From Tannerella forsythia (GTDB lineage Bacteria > Bacteroidota > Bacteroidia > Bacteroidales > Tannerellaceae): a stretch of DNA of 64,000 bases. The stretch lies in the NCBI RefSeq assembly GCF_001006485.1, contig NZ_JUET01000058.1:62001-126000 (forward strand), in the 5' to 3' direction. Under the pieces are notes generated by a model. The model ran no database searches. It was not told where the DNA came from and saw only the letters and a list, made by a program, of their open reading frames with translations. Each line of letters starts with the position of its first letter. Within the stretch, counting starts at the first letter, position 1. Position numbers and translations under genes: made by a program. Shown one piece after another: positions 37,791-46,403 of the stretch.

Positions 37791-39167
37791 ATGAATAGTT
37801 TGCATATATCGGACAAGGATGCGATGCATCCGGAAAAACAATACATGGATTTTTTTACGCAGCACGAAGATGTGCTCCACCGCTATGCGCCGGCGTTTAT
37901 GAACGCCTTGCGGACACAGGCTTTGGCCGATTTCGAGCGGACAGGCTTCCCCTCCCCCCTGCATGAAGACTATCGTTATACCGATGTTGCCAAGGCGTTT
38001 GCGCCTGACTATGGGTTGAACTTGACCCGTCTGCATGTGCCGACCAACCCTTCGGACGTGTTCCGCTGTGATGTGCCGAACATGAGCACCTCGCTCTACT
38101 TCGTAGTGAATGATTCGCTTTATACCGATACGTTACCGAAGACTTCCTTGTCCGAAGAGGTATATGCGGGAGGGATGCACGCGTTTGCCGAGCTTCACCC
38201 CGAGATCGCATCACGCTACTACGGCAAGGCTGCCGATACTTCGGCCGATGCTGTCAGCGCCCTCAATACGATGCTGGCACAAGACGGGTTTGTGCTTTAT
38301 GTACCTCGGGGCGTCCACGTCGAACGCCCCGTACAGTTGATTAATATCTTCCGTAGTACGGTCGACCTGATGGCGAACCGTCGCGTGCTGATCATTATAG
38401 AGCCGCATGCATCGGCCAGATTGCTCGTCTGTGACCATAGCATGGATGATGTTAAATTCCTTGCTACTCAAGTGGTTGAAATCTTTGCTGAAGAAGGGGC
38501 ATTCTTCGATTACTATGACTTGGAAGAAAGCTCGGCTTCGACTACGCGTTTTTCGTCGCTCTATGTCGAACAGGCTGCTTCGTCTAATGTCTTGGTTAAC
38601 GGTATCACGCTGAATAACGGACTGACCCGTAATAATTACCGGATTCGTCTGAACGGCGAAGGAGCGGAAGCGACGCTTTGCGGAATGGCCATTGAAGATC
38701 GTGATCAACAGGTGGATACGTACACCCATATCACGCATGTTGTACCGCATTGCACCAGCAACGAGTTGTTTAAGAACGTCCTTGACGAGCGCGCAGTAGG
38801 TGTTTTCAGCGGGCGGATATTTGTGAATGAAGGCGCGCAGAAAACAGAGGCTTACCAGACGAACCGTAACATGTGTCTCACCTCCGATGCCCGTATGTAC
38901 AGCAAGCCGCAGCTCGAGATTTATGCCGACGATGTGAAATGTTCGCATGGCATGACGACCGGTCAACTTGATGAACAGGCGCTCTTCTACATGCAAAGCC
39001 GTGGTCTTCCTTACGAAGAGGCGCGGATGATGCTCAGCGTCGCTTTTATGTCGGATGTGATCGATCATGTGCGTCTCGACGCCTTAAAAGACCGTCTGCA
39101 CCTGCTTGTCGAAAAACGCTTCCGCGGCGAACTGGCCCGATGTGCCGGATGCAGATACGGAAACTGA
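37791..39167 (+). CDS. sufD: Fe-S cluster assembly protein SufD
   Basis: A 458-aa SufB paralogue in the SufBCD scaffold. The beta-helix core includes VLYVPRGVHVERPVQLIN, NRVLIIIEPHASARLLVCDH-like segments, and the conserved SGRIFVNEGAQKTEAYQTNR and KCSHGMTTGQLDEQALFYMQ. The C-terminal SRGLPYEEARMML and VEKRF complete the family pattern. In related genomes sufS usually follows; here it lies 8 kb away at 47.1 kb. Confidence 0.95.
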   Translation: MNSLHISDKDAMHPEKQYMDFFTQHEDVLHRYAPAFMNALRTQALADFERTGFPSPLHEDYRYTDVAKAFAPDYGLNLTRLHVPTNPSDVFRCDVPNMSTSLYFVVNDSLYTDTLPKTSLSEEVYAGGMHAFAELHPEIASRYYGKAADTSADAVSALNTMLAQDGFVLYVPRGVHVERPVQLINIFRSTVDLMANRRVLIIIEPHASARLLVCDHSMDDVKFLATQVVEIFAEEGAFFDYYDLEESSASTTRFSSLYVEQAASSNVLVNGITLNNGLTRNNYRIRLNGEGAEATLCGMAIEDRDQQVDTYTHITHVVPHCTSNELFKNVLDERAVGVFSGRIFVNEGAQKTEAYQTNRNMCLTSDARMYSKPQLEIYADDVKCSHGMTTGQLDEQALFYMQSRGLPYEEARMMLSVAFMSDVIDHVRLDALKDRLHLLVEKRFRGELARCAGCRYGN

Positions 39168-39263
39168 AGCATTTATATTCTTTACTATTTTTACTTCTTC
39201 CCCCTTTGTCCGGATAATGACGTTCTGTATAGGGGGGGGAGGATTACAAAACACAACGAACAG

Positions 39264-39737
39264 ATGAAAACATTTTTTAAAACTACCTTTTTGCTTCTGC
39301 TCACTCTGGTATTGTTGATCCGTTGCGGAGGAAGCGAGCCGAAGCATTTTTCTTATACTTATGTGCTGGAGAGCACCCGAACGTACCGGCTGTCACTATC
39401 GATAGACAGCGAGAGGCATTACGTTGTAGAGAAGCAGAACATCCGTTTTGAACAGTACGAGCCTTACCATGCGGAAGGGACACTGACCGACGGGGAATAT
39501 GCGCGATTTAAATCGTTACTGGCTAAAAGTAAACTTTTTGATATGAATGACTCATACGGATTCGAGAAAGAGCCGGATCAGCCTGTTGCCGATATGATTT
39601 ACCAAATTGCCTGTCAGGCGGACGGACGCGAAAAATTTATTTCGATCCGTCATACCGAAACGATGACCTTTTCCCGTCATTTTACGGAGCTGCTGAAATA
39701 TACGAATGAGTTTATCAGCAACCAAGTAAAAGAATAG
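39264..39737 (+). CDS. Hypothetical lipoprotein
   Basis: A 157-aa protein with a lysine-containing N-terminus, a leucine-rich stretch and Cys at residue 21 (LLIRC followed by GGSEP), so probably a lipoprotein although Arg at -1 is unusual. The rest is soluble with alternating strands (YRLSLSIDSERHYVVEKQ) and a helical end. I do not recognise the family. It lies 96 bases after sufD beyond a weak C-rich/G-rich hairpin and converges with the transporter gene six bases downstream. Confidence 0.75.
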   Translation: MKTFFKTTFLLLLTLVLLIRCGGSEPKHFSYTYVLESTRTYRLSLSIDSERHYVVEKQNIRFEQYEPYHAEGTLTDGEYARFKSLLAKSKLFDMNDSYGFEKEPDQPVADMIYQIACQADGREKFISIRHTETMTFSRHFTELLKYTNEFISNQVKE

Positions 39738-39743
39738 CGGCTA

Positions 39744-40763
39744 TTACATATTGCCTTTGTCCAGATACTCGGTTTTAAACATTTTGACAAGCAGGAAAAA
39801 GATAGAGAGCAGCAACGGGCCGAAAATGATTCCCCAGAATCCGAAAACCGACAGGCCGAAAATCACTCCGAAAACCGTGATGAGGGGGTGTGTATCGGCC
39901 AGTTTTTTCTGAAGGATAAAACGGATGACATTGTCGATGTTCGTGAGGATGATGGCGCAGAAAGCTCCCAGTCCGATAGCGTTCGTCCAGTCGCCGACCA
40001 TCATCAGATATACCACGATCGGCACCCATACGATGCCGGTGCCGACGATAGGAATGATGGTTGAAAAGCATGTCAGAAAACCGAAAAGTAAAGCACTCGG
40101 CACACCGAATATCAGATATCCGATATAGGCGATGAGACCTTGTATGATAGCGAGTAGAGGAATGCCGATAGCATTCGACCGCACCATAACATATACTTCG
40201 CTGGTAATATTCTTCCTGTTTTCAGGGCTAAATGGCAGCAGTTCGTAAAAATACTGTTCGATCGTCCGGAAATTAAGCAGGATAAAATACAAGAGGAAGA
40301 TCAGTACGACAACCGTCACAACCATACTGCTCATCTGGCTGATAAGGTATTGAATAACGGTGCTGATATAGCCCGTGGCTGTTGTCAGGTTTTCGGACGA
40401 GAACAAATCGTAGCCGAATCGTTGCCGGAGTTGAATCTCGAGGTTTTCAATCATCTTTTGCAGGGATGAAATATCCATGTCGATGTTTTGTACCTTTCCC
40501 AACAGTGCCCGGATCATAAAATAAAGCGGAACCGTAATGACAGCTGCCACTTCGAACAGAATAAGGATCGTGGCCAGCACATGATTCATCTTTTTCTTTT
40601 CCGTCAGGTAAATCATTTGCCGGCGCACCATCACAAAGATGGTAAAAGCTCCCAACAGTCCGTTTACAAACATCCACAGTTCCTTAATAATTACCCATCC
40701 CAATAACAGGATCAGGATACCAAGCGAATATTTCCAATATTTTTCTTTTCCTGTCGAAGCCAT
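39744..40763 (-). CDS. AI-2E family transporter
   Basis: A 339-aa polytopic inner-membrane protein of the AI-2E/UPF0118 superfamily with about eight hydrophobic segments. Diagnostic stretches are GIPLLAIIQGLIAYIGYLIFGVPSALLFGFLTC and the following IPIVGTGIVWVPI, then NVIRFILQKKLADTHPLI. Members export diverse small solutes or sodium/protons; AI-2 itself is not implied. A weak TATCTTTA box lies upstream. It is on the same strand as the tyrA operon, 59 bases beyond it. Confidence 0.88.
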   Translation of the reverse strand: MASTGKEKYWKYSLGILILLLGWVIIKELWMFVNGLLGAFTIFVMVRRQMIYLTEKKKMNHVLATILILFEVAAVITVPLYFMIRALLGKVQNIDMDISSLQKMIENLEIQLRQRFGYDLFSSENLTTATGYISTVIQYLISQMSSMVVTVVVLIFLLYFILLNFRTIEQYFYELLPFSPENRKNITSEVYVMVRSNAIGIPLLAIIQGLIAYIGYLIFGVPSALLFGFLTCFSTIIPIVGTGIVWVPIVVYLMMVGDWTNAIGLGAFCAIILTNIDNVIRFILQKKLADTHPLITVFGVIFGLSVFGFWGIIFGPLLLSIFFLLVKMFKTEYLDKGNM

Positions 40764-40822
40764 CTTTTTTTATAATGTTAAGCCGCATAAAGATAGAAAG
40801 TTTTTCCGGTTGCAGACTTTCT

Positions 40823-41596
40823 CTAGTCGATTTTTTTGCGGAGACGCGCCAAATAGCCTCGCATCGCTTCCGTATCGCGTTCGGCAATGATTTTCTGTAA
40901 TTCGTCCAGTTCGCGCCGGATACGGTCGATCTGTCCGGGTGTTCGCGGGTTAAACAGGATTTCAGTCAGCAGATAATCATCTTCGGACAGCACGCCTCGA
41001 GCAATCTTCATGTGGCGTCTGAAAGTCGTTCCCGGCGCATCCTGATGTACCATCGTTGCGACAAAAACAAACGTCGAAGCAAAAGGAATCCCCAACGAGT
41101 AAGCAACGACTTTATCATGTTCCTCAAACGTGTATTCAAAGATATTCAGTTTCAGTTTCTCATATAAGTCTTTGAAGAAAATTTTGCCAAGATGGTCGCC
41201 TTCGGAGATGATGATGGCATTCTCCTGCATCAGGTTACCAAGGTTCGCAAAGGTCGGCCCGAACATCGGGTGGGTAGAGACGTACGGAAAACCGCAGTCT
41301 TTGTAGAACTCCAGCAGGTTGGTTTTCACCGATGCGATGTCGGAGATGATACAATAGGGTCGGAGATGCGGCAATACGCTTCTGAATGCGTCGAGCGTGT
41401 GGGTCAGGGTGACGCAGTTGATGACCATCTCGGGGGCAAACGCGTCGATCTCGTCGACCGATTGCATACGCAGGGCATTGTAGATAAAACGCATCCGCTT
41501 CGGGTCTTGTTCGAGTACGGCCACCTCATGGTCGAAACTCAGCAGGTCGGTAAAGAAAGACCCCATCTTTCCCGCGCCTAAGATCAATATTTTCAT
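40823..41596 (-). CDS. tyrA: Prephenate dehydrogenase
   Basis: A 257-aa NAD(P)-dependent enzyme that makes 4-hydroxyphenylpyruvate for tyrosine. The Rossmann motif is GAGKMGSFF at the N-terminus, followed by ISDIASVKTNLLEF, THPMFGPTF and HDKVVAYSLGIPF. It is compact and lacks an ACT or mutase domain; the mutase is fused to the DAHP synthase next door. It is the last gene of the aromatic operon, 12 bases after the DAHP synthase gene. Confidence 0.93.
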   Translation of the reverse strand: MKILILGAGKMGSFFTDLLSFDHEVAVLEQDPKRMRFIYNALRMQSVDEIDAFAPEMVINCVTLTHTLDAFRSVLPHLRPYCIISDIASVKTNLLEFYKDCGFPYVSTHPMFGPTFANLGNLMQENAIIISEGDHLGKIFFKDLYEKLKLNIFEYTFEEHDKVVAYSLGIPFASTFVFVATMVHQDAPGTTFRRHMKIARGVLSEDDYLLTEILFNPRTPGQIDRIRRELDELQKIIAERDTEAMRGYLARLRKKID

Positions 41597-41608
41597 TGTC
41601 TGTTCAGT

Positions 41609-42679
41609 CTATTCGTTCATGACAATCATTTGCTGACGTACCGATTCCTCATGAATTTCTTTCAGGACAGCCTGCACGAAATCAGGATTCAGATCCATTG
41701 CTACCCCGGCCTTGGTGCGATTCTCCAGAATCTCTCCGTAGCGCGGTGTTTGCAGTATCGGCATACGATGTTCTTTCTTATATACTCCAATCTCCCGGGA
41801 GATACGCATCCGTTTGGCCAACAGTTCGAGCAGATTCTCGTCGATCCCGTCGATTTGTCGGCGCAGTTCGTACAGGTTTTCGGTCGTTTGGTTTGACTCG
41901 CGGATGACGAGCAGGTTCAGCACATAATCCAGCACTTCGGGGGTAATCTGTTGTGCCGCATCGCTCCATGCATGGTCCGGGTTGCAGTGCGTTTCGATGA
42001 TCAGTCCGTCGAAGTTCAGGTCCATCGCCTGCTGACAGAGCGATGCAATCAGTTCGCGTTTACCGCCGATATGGCTGGGGTCGCAAATGATGGGCAGGTT
42101 TGGCATACGGCGACGCAACTCGATAGCAATATGCCAGAGCGGGAGGTTACGATACATCTTCTTGTCGAACGAACTGAACCCGCGATGTACCGCTCCGATA
42201 CGGTGGATACCTGCTCCGTAAAGGCGTTCGATGGCGCCGATCCAGAGCTCCAGATCGGGATTGACCGGGTTTTTAACCAGCACGGGGATGTCAACGCCTC
42301 GCAGCGCATCGGCCACATCCTGCATGGCAAACGGATTGACTGCCGTCCGTGCGCCGACCCATAAAACATCGACTCCAGCCTTTAAGGCTTCAAAAACATG
42401 GTCTCTCGTGGCCACCTCGGTAGCCACATACATGCCTGTCTCCTCCTTTACTCTCTTCAACCATGGCAGTCCAATGGTACCCACTCCTTCAAAGCCTCCC
42501 GGTTTGGTGCGGGGTTTCCAGATGCCTGCGCGAAAGATGCGAATACCGATCGCAGCTAATCCTTTAGCCGTAGTCAAGACCTGTTCTTCGGTCTCGGCGC
42601 TGCACGGCCCGGAAATCACGAGCGGACGCTTGTCTTCGATCCCCGGTAATAAAATAGATTGTAAATTTAATTCTTCCAT
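41609..42679 (-). CDS. DAHP synthase fused to chorismate mutase
   Basis: A 356-aa bifunctional enzyme at the entry and branch point of aromatic synthesis. Residues about 1-260 are a type I-beta (KDO8P synthase-like) DAHP synthase: VISGPCSAETEEQV, RAGIWKPRTKPGGFEG, KNPVNPDLELWIG, CDPSHIGGKRE. Residues about 268-356 are an AroQ chorismate mutase (LRRQIDGIDENLLELLAKRM, IGVYKKEH). The fusion probably lets chorismate or prephenate regulate DAHP synthesis. It lies between the aminotransferase and tyrA and is under the pheA attenuator. Confidence 0.95.
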   Translation of the reverse strand: MEELNLQSILLPGIEDKRPLVISGPCSAETEEQVLTTAKGLAAIGIRIFRAGIWKPRTKPGGFEGVGTIGLPWLKRVKEETGMYVATEVATRDHVFEALKAGVDVLWVGARTAVNPFAMQDVADALRGVDIPVLVKNPVNPDLELWIGAIERLYGAGIHRIGAVHRGFSSFDKKMYRNLPLWHIAIELRRRMPNLPIICDPSHIGGKRELIASLCQQAMDLNFDGLIIETHCNPDHAWSDAAQQITPEVLDYVLNLLVIRESNQTTENLYELRRQIDGIDENLLELLAKRMRISREIGVYKKEHRMPILQTPRYGEILENRTKAGVAMDLNPDFVQAVLKEIHEESVRQQMIVMNE

Positions 42680-42713
42680 ATAGTTTATTTTTTTTGTTTA
42701 TCTGTGTGTTATG

Positions 42714-43922
42714 TTATTGTTTCCATCTGTTGTTGATTCGTTCCAGCGCCTCAGTCAGTTGTTCCTCTTTACAGCAGAGCGAGAGCCGGACATAGCGTTT
42801 GCCTGCATTGCCGAAAATAAATCCGGGCGTGATAAATACGTTGGCTTCACGGAGCACACGATCCGCCAATGCTTCGCCGCTCATTTCCCTATCGGCTATC
42901 CGTCCCCAGAGGAACATACCAACCTGTTGCTCGTCGTATGTGCAATCCAGCGCCTGCATGATCTGTCCGGCCAGTTTGCGACGACCACGATAGATGCGGT
43001 TCATCTCAGCGTACCATGCCGGCGGTGCGTTCAACGCTTCGACTACGGCCGATTGCATCGGGCGGAACTGGCCTGAATCGACGTTGCTCTTCACTTTCAG
43101 AATCCATTGTACAAACTGCGCATTCGACACCAGCATGGCCATACGCCATCCGGGCATGTTGTGCGCTTTACTCATCGAGTTGAGCTCGATAGCGATTTCT
43201 TTGGCTCCTTTTACGCGCAGGATGCTGCGCGGATGATCGTTGAGGATGAAGCTATATGGATTATCATGGCAGATAACGATTCCGTGGCGACGGCCAAAAG
43301 CGATCAGCTGTTTGAACAGAGCCTCGTCTCCGTCGGCACCGGTCGGCATATTCGGGTAGTTTGTCCACATCAATTTAATGCGGGTGAGGCCGCTGGCTTG
43401 CCGCTCGGCCACGATCTGCTCCAGCGTGTCGAAGTCGGGCTGCCAGCCGTTCGACACTTGTAATTCGTAAGGGATCAGATCAGCTCCGACAAGCCGGCTC
43501 ACCGAACGGTATGTCGGATAGCCGGGGTCAGGCACGAGCACACCGTCGCCCGGATTGAGGAAAGCCATAGAGATATGCAGAATCCCTTCCTTCGAGCCGA
43601 TAAGCGGCAGGATTTCCGTTTCCGGATCTGCCTCCACGTCGAACCATCGCCGATACCATCCGGCATAGCTGTGCCGCAGTTCGGGAATGCCTGTATAGGG
43701 CTGGTAACCGTGTACGTCCGGGCGGCATGCTTCGCGACAGAGCGTGGCGATCGCCCCGTCCGACGGTGGCAGGTCGGGGCTTCCCACGCCGAGGCTGATC
43801 ACACGCATACCTGCGGCATTCATCGCGGCGACCTCTTTCAGTTTCTTTGAGAAATAATATTCCTGCACGCTGTCCACACGCGTGGCAGGCATAACATCAT
43901 ATACCTTGTTTTCCTTCTGCAT
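42714..43922 (-). CDS. Aminotransferase of the aromatic operon (PLP, class I)
   Basis: A 402-aa fold-type I aminotransferase. The PLP lysine is in ELNSMSKAHNMPGWR; other family motifs are GYQPYTGIPELR, LIGSKEGI and the DNPYSF aspartate/tyrosine motif. The sequence resembles LL-diaminopimelate/aromatic aminotransferases. Its place between pheA and the DAHP synthase suggests it finishes phenylalanine and tyrosine from their keto acids, which is an inference. The start at 43922 overlaps pheA by 26 bases; ATG 43892 would avoid the overlap. Confidence 0.9.
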   Translation of the reverse strand: MQKENKVYDVMPATRVDSVQEYYFSKKLKEVAAMNAAGMRVISLGVGSPDLPPSDGAIATLCREACRPDVHGYQPYTGIPELRHSYAGWYRRWFDVEADPETEILPLIGSKEGILHISMAFLNPGDGVLVPDPGYPTYRSVSRLVGADLIPYELQVSNGWQPDFDTLEQIVAERQASGLTRIKLMWTNYPNMPTGADGDEALFKQLIAFGRRHGIVICHDNPYSFILNDHPRSILRVKGAKEIAIELNSMSKAHNMPGWRMAMLVSNAQFVQWILKVKSNVDSGQFRPMQSAVVEALNAPPAWYAEMNRIYRGRRKLAGQIMQALDCTYDEQQVGMFLWGRIADREMSGEALADRVLREANVFITPGFIFGNAGKRYVRLSLCCKEEQLTEALERINNRWKQ

Positions 43923-44739
43923 ATTCTCCTAAAATTTTCAAATCCTTCGTCAGCGGCATAATCGCATCCAGCGCCTGTTTGTAGCGTGGATAATCCGAGA
44001 ACGTCAGATTGACGTAAAACAAATATTCCCATTCGCGCCCGATAATCGGCAACGACTGTATTTTCGACAGATTCATATCATAGAACGAGAGAATCGTCAG
44101 GACTTTCGAGAGGCTGCCGGCCGTATGTGGCAAAGAGAAAACGAGCGAAGCCTTGTTCTTCGTCACTCCTTCAAGGAGTTCGGAAGCCATCGGCGGGGTG
44201 GCCACGGCCAGAAAGCGCGTATAGTTGCGTTTGTTCGTCTCGATGCCTTCGGCCAGCACCTCCAGACCGTACATATCGGCTGCCCGACGCGCACAGATAG
44301 CGGCATGACCGTGCATCTGCTCCGCGGCGATCCGTCGTGCACTGCCCGCCGTATCATCCGTCTCGACGAGCTTGACATGCGGAAGCGTCGCCAGAAAATC
44401 ATCGCATTGCATCAGGGCGATCGGATGCGAATTGATTTCGGTAAGGTCGGACATGTTCGTCCCCGGAAGTGCGGCCAGTGAGTGCATAATACGTAATTTA
44501 TACTCTCCCGTCACCACGCACCCGCTCTGTCGAATCAGATCGTGATTCTGCAACAGACTTCCGGCAATCGTGTTCTCGATCGCCATGATTCCGACCGTCC
44601 GTTCATCGGACGTGACTTTTCGCACAAGCTTCTTAAAGGTCTCGCACGGTACTAACTCGATCGGCTCGTCTTCGAAATATCGATGTGCCGCTACATCATG
44701 ATACGAACCGGCTATTCCCTGTATGGCAATTTTTCTCAT
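43897..44739 (-). CDS. pheA: Prephenate dehydratase
   Basis: A 280-aa enzyme converting prephenate to phenylpyruvate. It is a monofunctional P-protein: the dehydratase domain (1-180) has GIAGSYHDVAAHRYF, MAIENTIAGSLLQNHDLI and the catalytic TRF in KRNYTRFLAV. A C-terminal ACT domain (about 195-275, SLPHTAGSLSKVL and EWEYLFYVNL) should bind phenylalanine for feedback inhibition. It is the first structural gene of the aromatic operon, 37 bases after the attenuator T-tract. Confidence 0.95.
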   Translation of the reverse strand: MRKIAIQGIAGSYHDVAAHRYFEDEPIELVPCETFKKLVRKVTSDERTVGIMAIENTIAGSLLQNHDLIRQSGCVVTGEYKLRIMHSLAALPGTNMSDLTEINSHPIALMQCDDFLATLPHVKLVETDDTAGSARRIAAEQMHGHAAICARRAADMYGLEVLAEGIETNKRNYTRFLAVATPPMASELLEGVTKNKASLVFSLPHTAGSLSKVLTILSFYDMNLSKIQSLPIIGREWEYLFYVNLTFSDYPRYKQALDAIMPLTKDLKILGEYAEGKQGI

Positions 44740-44776
44740 TCTTTATGTTTATTTTTTTCTTCATGTTCGCAACATC

Positions 44777-44808
44777 AAAAAAAAATCCCGCCACTCACAT
44801 GGCAGGAC
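44777..44808 (-). terminator. Attenuator terminator of the pheA operon
   Basis: On the reverse strand TCCTGCCA (44807-44800) and TGGCGGGA (44793-44786) form an 8-bp stem with one G-U pair and a TGTGAG loop, followed by nine T (44785-44777). Its 5' arm overlaps GTCCTGCC (44808-44801), which can pair instead with GGCAGGAC at the end of the leader peptide gene. Confidence 0.88.
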
Positions 44809-44871
44809 CTTTTTCTAAATGGCAATACCCTAAGGTACTTTTTTCGTTTCTTACACACATCAAGTCCTGCC
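44801..44871 (-). promoter_or_regulatory. Antiterminator pair of the pheA attenuator
   Basis: GGCAGGAC (44871-44864, last codons of the leader peptide) is perfectly complementary to GTCCTGCC (44808-44801, 5' arm of the terminator), extendable to 10 bp with one G-U pair. The two stems exclude each other. A small TTTATCT/AGATAAA hairpin lies inside the leader gene just before the antiterminator strand and could occupy it when no ribosome is present. Confidence 0.82.
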
Positions 44872-44925
44872 TTTATCTCTACCAAGATAAAAGTAATAAT
44901 ACTTGTGAGTGTAAAATCGTTTCAT
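44860..44925 (-). CDS. pheA operon leader peptide (Tyr/Phe-rich)
   Basis: A 21-codon gene from ATG 44925 to TGA 44860. Seven of 21 residues are aromatic: Phe at 4 and 12, Tyr at 5, 9, 10, 11 and 13, clustered as HKYYYFYL. The last codons (Gly-Arg-Thr) contain the antiterminator strand. A ribosome stalled for charged tRNA-Tyr or tRNA-Phe at codons 9-13 would leave that strand free to pair; a ribosome reaching the stop would cover it and let the terminator form. This is the classic amino-acid attenuation layout. It begins about 20 bases after the predicted transcription start. Confidence 0.82.
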   Translation of the reverse strand: MKRFYTHKYYYFYLGRDKGRT

Positions 44926-44953
44926 TTTTTTGTTCACATAATCATATCATGTG

Positions 44954-44983
44954 CAAAGATACGGCGTCTTTTTTAACATGCAA
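44954..44983 (-). promoter_or_regulatory. Promoter of the pheA operon
   Basis: On the reverse strand TTG (44983-44981) and TATCTTTG (44961-44954) are exactly 19 bases apart, a full match to the Bacteroidetes consensus. It lies after an A7-GCA-T7 palindrome downstream of the SDR gene and about 29 bases before the leader peptide ATG. Confidence 0.75.
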
Positions 44984-45030
44984 GAAAAAAATGCTTTTTT
45001 TTTGCTCGGATATCAAAATAGAGAAGAGGC

Positions 45031-45813
45031 CTACGTATGTCTTTGATCGGTTGACGAACGGTTGCTGATTCTTAACCGTTCCCAGATGCGTTGCGGAACA
45101 AGTCGCCAGAAGAAGACCAAAAGACGGTAGCGCCAGTCGATGACGGCGACGCGTTTACGCTTTTCCAGCGTATGGACGATATGTCGGGCCACAGCTTCCG
45201 GTCGCATGAGCATCGGGTATTTCTTTGGGTCGTCGAGTATGGCCGTATCTACAAATCCGGGTCTTATATCCGTGAAGATAATGTTATCCTTTTGTAAATG
45301 CGTTAACTGTGCCAAAGCGTCAATATAGGTGTTTTGAAAACGTTTGGAGGCCGAATAAGCCGGTGCGCTCCCCAATCCTTTCGTTCCCGCAATCGAGCTG
45401 ATGACAGCGATATGCCCACCGCCGTTGTTGCGAAAATAACGATAGGCCGCTGTAACCATACGGATAAATCCGGAGACGTTCGTCACCGCCGTCCATAACT
45501 CGATATCTTCTTGCAGGGTCATGTTCTGTCGCCCGACGCCCGACGAGAGAAAGAACAAATCCATTCCGCTCATTGCTTCGATCAGCCGATGTAAACGCTC
45601 CGGTGCGTCGTCGCGTGTGATATCGAGTATCTGTATTGTCACCCGTTCCGGATTCAGCGCTTGCAAATGCGCCAGCTCGGCCTCGCGACGGCCGGCCACG
45701 CCAAGTGACCAACCGCGAGCGAGCAAGAGTTTTGCCACCTCCAGTCCCATGCCGGAAGTGGCGCCTATCACAACCGCTCGTTTCACTTTTGATAAATAAT
45801 AAATCATTTCCAT
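45031..45813 (-). CDS. Short-chain dehydrogenase/reductase
   Basis: A 260-aa classical SDR. The NAD(P)-binding motif is GATSGMGLEVA near the N-terminus, the catalytic serine lies in ISSIAGTKG and the YxxxK pair in YSASKRF. The C-terminal part includes RPGFVDTAIL and a basic, aromatic end (VIDWRYRLLVFFWRLVP) that may associate with membrane. The substrate is unknown. The start is ATG 45813 or 45807. It stands alone: Hsp20's terminator lies upstream and the pheA promoter downstream. Confidence 0.85.
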   Translation of the reverse strand: MEMIYYLSKVKRAVVIGATSGMGLEVAKLLLARGWSLGVAGRREAELAHLQALNPERVTIQILDITRDDAPERLHRLIEAMSGMDLFFLSSGVGRQNMTLQEDIELWTAVTNVSGFIRMVTAAYRYFRNNGGGHIAVISSIAGTKGLGSAPAYSASKRFQNTYIDALAQLTHLQKDNIIFTDIRPGFVDTAILDDPKKYPMLMRPEAVARHIVHTLEKRKRVAVIDWRYRLLVFFWRLVPQRIWERLRISNRSSTDQRHT

Positions 45814-45878
45814 GAATCCGCCCTGTCGGGCTGCGATTCATTTCATGCGGCTAAGTTAGTGAACCTTCAGCATAACAT

Positions 45879-45916
45879 AAAAAAGCCAATGTGCGATTTT
45901 GCGCACATTGACTTTT
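45879..45916 (-). terminator. Terminator downstream of hsp20
   Basis: CAATGTGCG (45887-45895) pairs with CGCACATTG (45902-45910). After one mismatch the stem extends through G-C and A/T flanks. On the reverse strand six T follow; the symmetric flanks could let it work on both strands. Confidence 0.82.
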
Positions 45917-45956
45917 ATTAACTAATATCATGCTCCGTTATTCGACGGGGTTGCAA

Positions 45957-46391
45957 TCAACCGATTTCGATTGTCCGCTCTACCTTGTGAGTCTCTTCGT
46001 GCGAGAGTTTGGGCAGATCGATATTCAGCACACCATTTTCTACTTTTGCACAGATTTTGTCTTTGTCCACATCGTCCGGCAGAATCATCGCCTGCTGGAA
46101 CTTCGAGTACGAAAATTCGCGACGCAGATAGCGTGCGTCCTTATTCTCTTCACTCTTTTCGCTCTTTTTCTCCATCGAGATCACCAAATGGTTGTCTGCA
46201 TCAATATTGATGTGAAAGTCTTCCTTCGTCATGCCCGGGGCTGCTACTTCGACCGTATAACGGTCTTTCATTTCCTTTACGTTGATGGCAGGTGCCGTTG
46301 CGTTCGTACGTCCCATCCACTCATGTTCAAAAAAGTCATTGAAAATGGACGGTAACCAATCGTTCTGATTTCGTCTAATCAAAGTTGTCAT
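45957..46391 (-). CDS. Small heat shock protein (Hsp20/alpha-crystallin)
   Basis: A 144-aa ATP-independent holdase chaperone. Residues about 35-135 are the alpha-crystallin domain, with the conserved strand segments YTVEVAAPGMTKEDF and ENGVLNIDLPK; the short tail ends in VERTIEIG, containing the I-x-I-type anchor. Unusually for this phylum, AGGAGG lies about ten bases before the ATG. The long upstream region holds a hairpin and a pair of direct repeats that may control it. Confidence 0.94.
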   Translation of the reverse strand: MTTLIRRNQNDWLPSIFNDFFEHEWMGRTNATAPAINVKEMKDRYTVEVAAPGMTKEDFHINIDADNHLVISMEKKSEKSEENKDARYLRREFSYSKFQQAMILPDDVDKDKICAKVENGVLNIDLPKLSHEETHKVERTIEIG

Positions 46392-46403
46392 TATTCAATC
46401 CTC

